Assembly (NCBI GenBank): GCA_030697165.1
Contig: JAUYQQ010000023.1
Location: 1 to 64,000, forward strand
Length of the DNA stretch: 64,000 nt
From: Acidobacteriota bacterium
GTDB taxonomy: Bacteria; Acidobacteriota; Vicinamibacteria; Vicinamibacterales; UBA2999
Direction of reading: 5' to 3'
Below, piece after piece: positions 33,301-40,821 of the stretch (position 1 is the stretch's first letter; every line of letters starts with the position of its first letter). The position numbers were made by a program, and so were the translations under genes. Under the pieces are notes generated by a model. That model was given only the letters and a program-made list of their open reading frames with translations. It made no database searches and was not told the DNA's origin.

Positions 33301-33952
33301 GGTGCGGCGCAGCGTGTGGATCATCGGCGGCGACGGTTGGGCCTACGACATCGGATCAGGCGGCCTCGATCACGTCCTGGCCAGCGGCCGCGACGTCAAT
33401 GTCCTGGTCCTCGATACCGAGGTCTACTCCAACACCGGCGGCCAGGCGTCCAAGGCCACGCCGCTTGGCGCGGTGGCCAAGTTTGCCAGCGCCGGCAAGA
33501 CGACGGAAAAGAAGGACCTGGCCCTGCAGGCCATGGCCTACGGCAGTGTCTACGTGGCCCGCATCGCCATGGGCGCCAACCCGCAGCAGACGCTCGACGC
33601 GATCCGCGAAGCCGAAGCCTACGAGGGGCCGTCGCTGATCCTCGCCTACTCGCACTGCATCGCGCACGGCATCGACATGCGGCACGGCCTCGATCAGCAG
33701 TCACGCGCCGTGCACAGCGGCTACTGGCCGCTCGTTCGCTACAACCCGGAGCTGCGCGCCGGCGGCGAGCCGCCGTTCACGCTCGATTCGGTGCGCCCGA
33801 CCATGCCGTTCCGCAGCTATGCCGAGCAGGAACTGCGCTACCGGATGCTGCTGCTGAGCGATCCGCCGCGCGGCGAAGCCCTGCTGCGATCGGCGCAAGC
33901 CGCGGTCGATCGCAAGTGGAAACAGTACGAAGATTTGGCTCACCTGAGGTAA
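30362..33952 (+). CDS. nifJ: Pyruvate:ferredoxin (flavodoxin) oxidoreductase
   Basis: The 1196-residue single-chain PFOR oxidises pyruvate and CoA to acetyl-CoA and CO2, reducing ferredoxin. Domain I carries AIYPITPSS and the TPP-activating Glu81 in QSEGGAAGAAHG. The ferredoxin domain has CIQCGNCSFVCP (near 708) and CTGCGLCVEVCPV (near 766). The TPP domain has the proximal-cluster cysteines CAGCGETPY (near 839), ATGCSSIYGG and AYSHCIAHG. IIGGDGWAYDIG and SNTGGQASKATP are also present. All catalytic elements are intact. The N-terminus has ~17 extra Ala/Pro-rich residues from a GCACCTGAC repeat. The ATG at 30362 is fixed by that context. It is the middle gene of a three-gene operon. Confidence 0.95.
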   Translation: MPLASDAPAAPDAPDAPAAPALATVDGNEACASVAYRLNEVCAIYPITPSSTMAELADQWSGERRPNIWGDVPTVIEMQSEGGAAGAAHGSLQAGALTTTFTASQGLLLMIPNMYKIAGELTPAVFHVAARAIASHALSIFGDHQDVMAVRTTGFAQLSSASVQEAHDLAAIAQMATLESRVPFIHFFDGFRTSHEINRIRLLSDEDLRALIDEHLVAAHRQRSLNPDRPFIRGTAQNPDVYFQMREAANRYYQRVPEVVAAAMARFAARTGRHYGLFEYTGAPDAERVIVLMGSGAGAAGEVVDHLVARHERVGLLQVRLFRPFSPSHLLAALPASIRAVAVLDRTKEPGATGEPLYLDLVAALAERAAAGGPPVPRVVGGRYGLSSKEFTPAMAKAVFDELASAAPRNHFTVGITDDVSETSLPVDRSFATESDRVFRAVFYGLGSDGTVGANKNSIKIIGDDPAVHVQAYFVYDSKKSGSQTVSHLRFGPDPIRSTYLVSAAQFIGCHQFAFIEKLDLLGIAAQGATLLLNCPWAPAAVWDRLPRTAQDAIIAKGLKVWTIDADRVAGDAGLGSRANTVLQTCFFAVSGVLPREEAMAKIKTSIKKTYQAKGTEVVRKNFEAVDRTLAALAAVPVPTTATGTRRLLPIVAAGAPAFVRDVVAVMLAGRGDELPVSAFPVDGTFPSATSRWEKRGISDAVPAWDAGICIQCGNCSFVCPHAVIRAKVYGARHLDQAPTGFASAPIEARGFPDTRYTLQVYEEDCTGCGLCVEVCPVRHPSVSGQRAINMTTRDADLAPVRARTAFFETLPLTERGHVDFSTVRGTQLLEPLFEFPGACAGCGETPYLKLVSQLFGDRMVVANATGCSSIYGGNLPTTPWAVNREGRGPAWANSLFEDNAEFGLGMRLAADHQLAAARRLLDRLRGAVGDELVAALQSAPQRTEYDIRQQRARVAALESRLAAIDDPLARQLAVIAGQLVRRSVWIIGGDGWAYDIGSGGLDHVLASGRDVNVLVLDTEVYSNTGGQASKATPLGAVAKFASAGKTTEKKDLALQAMAYGSVYVARIAMGANPQQTLDAIREAEAYEGPSLILAYSHCIAHGIDMRHGLDQQSRAVHSGYWPLVRYNPELRAGGEPPFTLDSVRPTMPFRSYAEQELRYRMLLLSDPPRGEALLRSAQAAVDRKWKQYEDLAHLR

Positions 33953-33956
33953 CCCC

Positions 33957-34967
33957 ATGCCCGACTTGCGCACGACCTATCTTGGCTTGCCCCTCGCCCA
34001 CCCCGTGGTGGCGTCGGCCGGGCCCTTGTCCCACGATCTCGACGGCATTCGCCGGCTCGAAGACGGCGGCGCGTCGGCGATTGTCTTGTTCTCGCTGTTC
34101 GAGGAGCAGATTGAACGGGAGAACACGGCGATCGAGCGGTTGACCGCCGCCGGCGCCGAGAGTACCGCCGAGGCGGAGTCGTACTTCCCGGCCATGGGCG
34201 ACTTCGCGGCCGGTCCCGGGGCTTACTTCGACCTGGTCCGCCGCGCGCGGAAGGCGGTTGGCGTGCCGGTGATTGCCAGTCTCAATGGCCTGACCGATAC
34301 CGGCTGGGTCGACTATGCCCAGTTGATGCACGAGGCCGGCGCCAGCGCCATCGAACTGAACCTCTTCCACATTCCCGCGGATCCGCTGGCCACGGGCCGC
34401 GACGTGGAACGGCGCTACGAAGAGACCGTGGCGGCCGTGTGCGGTGCCGTGCCGATTCCCGTCGCCGTGAAGTTGAGCCCGTTCTTCTCGGCCACGGGCG
34501 AGATGGCGCGCCGGTTCGTGGCAGCCGGCGCCCGCGGGCTGGTGCTGTTCAACCGCTTCTACCAGCCGGACTTCGATCTCGACCAGCTCGAGGTCATGCC
34601 CACCGCGGAACTGAGTTCGCCGGCCGAGATCCGGCTGCCCCTGTTGTGGCTGGCCATTCTGCACGGCCGCGTGGAGGCCTCACTGGCGGCGACCACCGGG
34701 GTGCACACGGCCACGGAAGTGGCGAAGTACCTGCTCGCCGGCGCCGACGTGACCATGACCACGTCGGCGCTGCTCAAGCACGGGCCGTCGCACGCCAGCA
34801 CGCTCGTGGCCGGACTGGCCGCCTGGCTCGATCGCAAGGGCTTCACCTCGGTGGCGCAGATCAAAGGGTCGATGAGCCAGCAGCGGGTCGCCGATCCCGC
34901 CGCGTTCGAGCGGGCAAACTACATGAAGGTGCTCCAGAGCTGGGAGCCACAGCAGCGAGGACGCTGA
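33957..34967 (+). CDS. Dihydroorotate-dehydrogenase-like flavoprotein
   Basis: The 336-residue TIM-barrel protein resembles class 1 DHODs: TTYLGLPLAHPVVASAGPLSHDLDGIRRLEDGGASAIV, VPVIASLNGLTDTGWVDYAQLMHEAGASAIELNL, PIPVAVKLSPFF, and a C-terminal phosphate-binding region (GVHTATEVAKYLLAGADVTM). The motif order fits FMN binding. The residue after ELN is L, not the NCSCPN-type substrate loop of true DHODs, so dihydroorotate may not be the substrate. It starts 4 bp after the PFOR stop, linking it to central electron transfer rather than pyrimidine genes. Its stop abuts that of the convergent lipoprotein with no spacer. Confidence 0.85.
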   Translation: MPDLRTTYLGLPLAHPVVASAGPLSHDLDGIRRLEDGGASAIVLFSLFEEQIERENTAIERLTAAGAESTAEAESYFPAMGDFAAGPGAYFDLVRRARKAVGVPVIASLNGLTDTGWVDYAQLMHEAGASAIELNLFHIPADPLATGRDVERRYEETVAAVCGAVPIPVAVKLSPFFSATGEMARRFVAAGARGLVLFNRFYQPDFDLDQLEVMPTAELSSPAEIRLPLLWLAILHGRVEASLAATTGVHTATEVAKYLLAGADVTMTTSALLKHGPSHASTLVAGLAAWLDRKGFTSVAQIKGSMSQQRVADPAAFERANYMKVLQSWEPQQRGR

Positions 34968-35696
34968 CTACTTCACTTCCAGGTTTGCCTGGATCGCAGC
35001 GAAGAACACGTCGGCCATGCGCTTGTAGCCCGCCTCGGTCGGGTGCAAGCCATCGGCGCCGATCACCGTATTGGCTTCAGGCAACAGGGTATTGTAAAGA
35101 TCCACATACACGGCCTGCTCGGCGAGCGCCATTTGCTGCAACCTGGTGTTATAGACAACGAGTTCCGCGGGAAGCTTGGACCGCGGCCGGCCGGTAATCG
35201 TCGGCAGCGTCGAGGCGACGAATACGCGAGCGCCACCGGCCTTGGCAACGTGCACCATGCTCCGAATGAAGTCGGTCGAGAAGTCGGGCCCGGCTATGTC
35301 CAGCCCGTTTACACCCTCCATCAACAACACCGCCTCGGCCCGGCTCTCGGCAAAGACACCGGGAAACCGCACGGCGCCCTCCTGTGCCGTCTCGAGGGAC
35401 TTGCCCGCGTTGATTACCGACAACGAAGCCGCTTGGAGGACGTAGCGTTCTTGCAGCAGCGAGAGCAAGCGCGAGGGATACGACGCGGCCGGCACCAGGA
35501 CCATCGGGTGATGGGACGAGGTGCCACCGACGCCGCCAACGGGATTAGTCACCTCTCCGGACGTCATGCTGTCGCCGAACGCGAGGAATCGCGTTCGGGA
35601 CAAAGTCGGCGAGGTCGACGGGCCGGTCGGGGTGGACCCGCCGCACGCGGTCAGCACCGCGCAGCAACAGGCCACCCACACCCACGGCTGTCTCAT
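34968..35696 (-). CDS. SGNH/GDSL-hydrolase lipoprotein
   Basis: The 242-residue protein has a lipobox (VLTACGG), a Thr/Ser/Pro linker, block I FLAFGDSMTSGE with the catalytic Ser, a Gly/Asn block (LLMEGVNGLD) and block V DGLHPTEAGYKRMADV with catalytic Asp/His. It is probably a membrane-anchored esterase or lipase acting in the periplasm. It lies directly downstream of ahcY on the same strand (2-bp gap), though a functional link is not evident. Confidence 0.88.
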   Translation of the reverse strand: MRQPWVWVACCCAVLTACGGSTPTGPSTSPTLSRTRFLAFGDSMTSGEVTNPVGGVGGTSSHHPMVLVPAASYPSRLLSLLQERYVLQAASLSVINAGKSLETAQEGAVRFPGVFAESRAEAVLLMEGVNGLDIAGPDFSTDFIRSMVHVAKAGGARVFVASTLPTITGRPRSKLPAELVVYNTRLQQMALAEQAVYVDLYNTLLPEANTVIGADGLHPTEAGYKRMADVFFAAIQANLEVK

Positions 35697-35698
35697 GG

Positions 35699-37237
<1,539 letters not shown>

Positions 37238-37269
37238 AACTTCTGTCTCCTTGTTGCGTTCGTTACTCG

Positions 37270-38214
37270 CTATTCGTTCTTTGAAGTCTTCTTCGCCGTT
37301 GCGACAAACAAACTGGGGCCCTTGGCGGCCGCTTCGGTCGGCAGCAGCGCGATGACAGGCTTCTCGAAGCCGGCCGCTTCGAGATGTTTCTTGATGGTCT
37401 TCTCAGAGAAGCCGAGCCAGACGTGTCCCATCTGGTGCTGATATTCCTCGCGGTCGTGGGGCAGCATGTCGACAATCAGCACGCGCCCTCCCGGCTTGAG
37501 CACGCGGCTGACTTCGGCCAGGGCGCGGATGGGCTCGGGCACGTGATGCAGCACCAGCGCGAGGATTCCGACATCCAGCTGGCCATCATCGATCGGCAGC
37601 GCGGCCAGGTCGCCGCGGCGGACGTCAACATGGGTGGCGCCCTTCAAGCGCTTGCGGGCGGCCTGCACCATGTCGGTGGAGCCGTCGACGGCGATCACCT
37701 TCGCCACATGCGGCGCGACCAGCTCGCTCACCTGTCCGGTACCACAGCCCAGGTCGCCAACCGTCAGCGTCGGCTCAATCAGCGCCAGCATGGCGTAGAG
37801 GTGAAAGTTGTCGCCGAACAGCTCGGCGCGAAGGTGGTCCCACTGCCCTGAGGCCGAGGCAAAGAACTCCTCCGACTTCGTCCGGCGCCGCGACAACACG
37901 CTCTTCAGCCGCCGCTCGTCCTGCTCGGCGCCATTGGTGGCCGAGACCTGTTCACGAATGAGCGGCCACAGCCGCTGAGCGCCGGAGTCGAGGACCTCCA
38001 GCGTCATGCCATAGAAGCGGCTCGTGCCGTCACGGCGCGACACCACCCACCCATCGTCAGCCAGCGTTTTCAGGTGACGGCTGACGGTGGACTGGGGCAG
38101 CTGGAGCACCGAGCAGATCTCGTTGACCGTCAGTTCGTGCCGTTCGAGAGGCAGAAGCATCCGGCAGCGAATCGGGTCGGCCAGCGCGGCCATGTGGTCA
38201 AGGATTTGCGTCAT
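37270..38214 (-). CDS. ArsR-family regulator fused to a SAM-dependent methyltransferase
   Basis: The 314-residue protein has an N-terminal ArsR winged helix ([54 protein letters not shown], residues 10-65). After a linker comes a class I methyltransferase domain with the SAM motif [16 protein letters not shown], the acidic [11 protein letters not shown], and [15 protein letters not shown]. No metal-binding cysteines are visible. With ahcY directly downstream, the likely role is sensing SAM or SAH and controlling methyl-cycle genes (compare SahR-type ArsR regulators). The methyltransferase domain may serve as sensor. Its own promoter overlaps a palindrome. Confidence 0.88.
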   Translation of the reverse strand: MTQILDHMAALADPIRCRMLLPLERHELTVNEICSVLQLPQSTVSRHLKTLADDGWVVSRRDGTSRFYGMTLEVLDSGAQRLWPLIREQVSATNGAEQDERRLKSVLSRRRTKSEEFFASASGQWDHLRAELFGDNFHLYAMLALIEPTLTVGDLGCGTGQVSELVAPHVAKVIAVDGSTDMVQAARKRLKGATHVDVRRGDLAALPIDDGQLDVGILALVLHHVPEPIRALAEVSRVLKPGGRVLIVDMLPHDREEYQHQMGHVWLGFSEKTIKKHLEAAGFEKPVIALLPTEAAAKGPSLFVATAKKTSKNE

Positions 38215-38216
38215 TT

Positions 38217-38269
38217 ATCCGTTAATCCGGATGAACGAGATAATACCCCGTGACGTAAGCGCTCGTCAA
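38217..38269 (-). promoter_or_regulatory. Promoter and candidate operator of the ArsR-methyltransferase/ahcY operon
   Basis: On the minus strand, TTGACG (38264-38269), an 18-bp spacer and TATTAT (38240-38245) form a near-consensus sigma-70 promoter. The predicted start (~38233) is followed at once by ATCCG-GATTAA-CGGAT (38217-38232), a perfect inverted repeat ending 2 bp before the ATG. A repressor bound there would block initiation, consistent with autoregulation. Confidence 0.7.
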
Positions 38270-38290
38270 GCCATGGCAGTATTTCGCACC

Positions 38291-39601
38291 ATGCGAACAC
38301 GATTGGCCGTGCTGGCTGCCCTCCTCGCCCTCCCACTGGTAGTGCTTCACGGCTCGGCGAGCGACGAGCGGTATTGGGCGCAGTGGCGGGGGCCGTCGAT
38401 GACGGGCGTCTCGAAGTCGGCGAAGCCGCCTGTGGAGTGGAGCGAAACCAAGAACATCAAGTGGAAGGTCGAAATTCCGGGCCGCGGTTCGGCGTCGCCG
38501 GTGGTGTGGGGCGACCGGCTCTACGTACTGACCGCGGTTCCCGCCGGCATCACCGGCCCGGCCCAGCACGAACCGCGTGGCGCCCTGCCGCAGCGCGGCG
38601 TCCATCAATACAAGGTGATGGCGATCGATCGCGCCACCGGCAAGACGGTGTGGGAGCGGATCGCTCGCGAAGAAGAGCCCCACGAGGCGGCGCACCAGGA
38701 CAACGGGTCCTGGGCCTCCAGCTCCGCAGTGACCGACGGCACGCACCTCTTCGCCTACTTCGAGTCGCGCGGGCTCTATGCCTACGATCTGCAGGGCAAG
38801 CTCCTGTGGCAGACCGATTTCGGCGACAAGCAGATGCGCAACCAGTTCGGCGAGGGGTCGACGCCGGCGCTCCACGGCAAGTACCTGGTGGTCGTCTGGG
38901 ATCACATTCCCGGCCCGTCGTTCATCGTCGCGCTCGACAAGGCCACCGGCAAGGAACTGTGGCGCACTTCGCGCGATGAAATGGACACGTGGGCGACACC
39001 GCTGGTCGTTGAGCACGCCGGCCGTCAGCAGGTGATCGTCAACGCGATGAACCGCGTGCGGAGTTACGACCTCGAGACCGGCAAGATCGTGTGGGAGGGT
39101 CCGGGCACGACGATGAACGTGATCCCGTCACCGGTCTTCGGCCACGGCATGGTGTTCGTCATGAGCGGCTTTCGCGGCAACAACCTCAAAGCCATCAAGC
39201 TGAACGACGCCAAAGGCGATATCAGCACGACCGGCGCGATCGCCTGGCAGTTGGATCGCGACACGCCGTACGTGCCATCGCCCTTGCTCTACGACAACAT
39301 CCTGTACTTCCTGAAATCCAACAACGGCCTGCTGTCGGCGTTTGACGCGGTCAGCGGCAAGCCCCACTACCAGTCGCTGCGCATGGCGAAAGCGCCCGAA
39401 GTGTTTGCCTCGCCCGTCGGCGCTGATGGCCGCGTCTACATCGTCAGCCGCGACGGCGTGACCACGGTCATCAAGCACGGAACCACCTACGAGGTGCTTG
39501 CGGAGAATACGCTCGACGACGGGTTCGATGCGTCGCCGGCGCTGGTGGACCACGAGCTGTACCTCCGAGGATTTCGCTACCTGTACCGGATCGGCATGTA
39601 G
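38291..39601 (+). CDS. Secreted PQQ-like beta-propeller protein
   Basis: The 436-residue protein has a signal peptide (MRTRLAVLAALLALPLVVLHGSAS), then WAQWRGPSMTGVSKSAKPPVEWSETKNIKWKVEIPGRGSASP. Propeller repeats follow with the AxDxxTGKxxW signature (AIDRATGKTVWER, ALDKATGKELWRT, SYDLETGKIVWEG, AFDAVSGKPHYQS). It is a paralogue of the protein at 757-2010. It is likely periplasmic, with cofactor binding uncertain. An alternative ATG at 38273 adds six residues. The stop codon's last base is the first base of the RAYT element's left inverted repeat, so the mobile element sits flush with this gene. Confidence 0.86.
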   Translation: MRTRLAVLAALLALPLVVLHGSASDERYWAQWRGPSMTGVSKSAKPPVEWSETKNIKWKVEIPGRGSASPVVWGDRLYVLTAVPAGITGPAQHEPRGALPQRGVHQYKVMAIDRATGKTVWERIAREEEPHEAAHQDNGSWASSSAVTDGTHLFAYFESRGLYAYDLQGKLLWQTDFGDKQMRNQFGEGSTPALHGKYLVVVWDHIPGPSFIVALDKATGKELWRTSRDEMDTWATPLVVEHAGRQQVIVNAMNRVRSYDLETGKIVWEGPGTTMNVIPSPVFGHGMVFVMSGFRGNNLKAIKLNDAKGDISTTGAIAWQLDRDTPYVPSPLLYDNILYFLKSNNGLLSAFDAVSGKPHYQSLRMAKAPEVFASPVGADGRVYIVSRDGVTTVIKHGTTYEVLAENTLDDGFDASPALVDHELYLRGFRYLYRIGM

Positions 39602-40377
39602 GGGCCTGGCACGGTTACACGCTGTTTTGTTGCATTTGCTGCAACCCCTCAACTTCGAAACGCGCACTTTCTGCGCTTTGGTTGGGCTCCCTGTGGATGG
39701 CCTCGAGTTTGCGAGCGTCACGGCCGGAGGTCCCCATGCCGCGAGCCACTCGATACTCGCCACCCGGCAGTGTTCATCACGTCATCAATCGCGGTAACGA
39801 TCGCCGCTGCTTGTTCGCATCGCCCAGCGACTTCGGCGAGTTCCTCGACCTGATTGCATGGGCGAAGGGCCAATGCCCCATCCGCGTCGTGTCCTACTGC
39901 CTGATGCCCAATCACTGGCATTTTGTGTTGTGGCCGGAGGAGCCCAACGCGATGGCCGCATTCCTCCATCGGCTTGGCACCACCCATTCCATCCGCTGGC
40001 GGAAGTCGACGGGTACGGTCGGGCAAGGCCACGTTTACCAACACCGGTACCACGCGTTTCTGATCGAGTCGGAAGCCTACTATTTTCGAGCCCTGAAGTA
40101 CGTAGAGGCGAACCCGGCGCGCGCCGGCTTGGTCACCTCCGCTAGTCAGTGGGAATGGTCCAGTCTCGCCGAGCGGCTCGGGACCGAACGGGGAATCTTG
40201 GACCCGGGCCCCCTCCCGCTACCCGACAATTGGCTGGAGCAAGTCGACGAGGTCATGAAGCCGGCGGACCTTGAGGACATCCACAACCGACTCCGGAAAT
40301 GGTCACCGATTGCGATCCGGCGAGAGCGGCGGCGCGCAGGAACCGCGTAAGAACGGGGCGTAACCGTGCCAGGCCCC
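39601..40377 (+). mobile_element. RAYT element with perfect 18-bp inverted ends
   Basis: GGGGCCTGGCACGGTTAC (39601-39618) and its exact reverse complement (40360-40377) bracket a single REP-associated tyrosine transposase gene. The left end starts on the last base of the PQQ gene's TAG. The right end lies 84 bp before the PadR gene. Both ends look intact, so recent activity is possible. Confidence 0.85.
39736..40350 (+). CDS. REP-associated tyrosine transposase (Y1_Tnp / IS200-like)
   Basis: The 204-residue protein has the HUH endonuclease motif in YCLMPNHWHFVLW. The domain begins SPPGSVHHVINRGNDRRCLF. The catalytic-tyrosine helix region is visible in HRYHAFLIESEAYYFRALKYVEANPARAGLV, and a basic C-terminal tail follows. 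RAYTs nick and join single-stranded DNA at REP palindromes. CGGAGGTCCCC precedes the ATG. The inverted ends around it are presumed its cognate sites. Other REP-like palindromes in this window (4716, 50212, 56610) might be mobilised by this or related enzymes, but their sequences differ from these ends. Confidence 0.92.
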   Translation: MPRATRYSPPGSVHHVINRGNDRRCLFASPSDFGEFLDLIAWAKGQCPIRVVSYCLMPNHWHFVLWPEEPNAMAAFLHRLGTTHSIRWRKSTGTVGQGHVYQHRYHAFLIESEAYYFRALKYVEANPARAGLVTSASQWEWSSLAERLGTERGILDPGPLPLPDNWLEQVDEVMKPADLEDIHNRLRKWSPIAIRRERRRAGTA

Positions 40378-40461
40378 GAGACAATTACGCGGATGTTCGT
40401 CCCTGCAACCTTATTGGCAGTTCGACCGTCTATGTGCTTTGAGCGTATAGTCTCAGAGCGT

Positions 40462-40821
40462 ATGGACAAATTCAGGGCCGAAAGCTTTCTACCGCTAACT
40501 CCAGTCGCCTTCGAGATCCTGCTGGCCCTCGCCGATGGCGAGCGGCATGGCTACAGCATTCTGCAGGAAGTCGAGACCCGCTCGGGCGACGCGGTGTCGC
40601 TGCACGCCGGAACGCTCTACCGGGCGCTGGCGCGGCTGCTCGAAAGTGACCTGATCGAAGAACTGCGCGATCCGCCGGCCCCATCGAGCGGCGATGAGCG
40701 GCGGCGCTATTACCGGCTGACCGCCCGAGGCGTCGCGGTGGCGCGAGCGGAAGTGGGACGGCTCGAGGGCCAGTTGACGGCGGCCCGCACCCGTCGCCTG
40801 CTGAAGGGCGCACGGCCGTGA
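40462..40821 (+). CDS. PadR-family transcriptional regulator
   Basis: The 119-residue winged-helix protein has the PadR core: FLPLTPVAFEILLALADGERHGYSILQEVE, HAGTLYRALARLLESDLIEEL and RRRYYRLTARGVAVARAEV. In Acidobacteriota, PadR genes typically sit just before large orphan permeases and probably control them. Here the stop overlaps the permease GTG by 4 bp (GTGA), giving tight coupling. Upstream, GAGCGTAT occurs twice 16 bp apart (40441 and 40457). The first overlaps a TATAGT -10 and could be an operator half-site. The leader is only a few bases. Confidence 0.9.
   Translation: MDKFRAESFLPLTPVAFEILLALADGERHGYSILQEVETRSGDAVSLHAGTLYRALARLLESDLIEELRDPPAPSSGDERRRYYRLTARGVAVARAEVGRLEGQLTAARTRRLLKGARP

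Noticed and set aside
37238-37261. SAH riboswitch upstream of ahcY
   Set aside because: Only 32 bp separate ahcY from the upstream methyltransferase gene, too short for a known SAH riboswitch. The operon leader at 38215-38233 is also too short.
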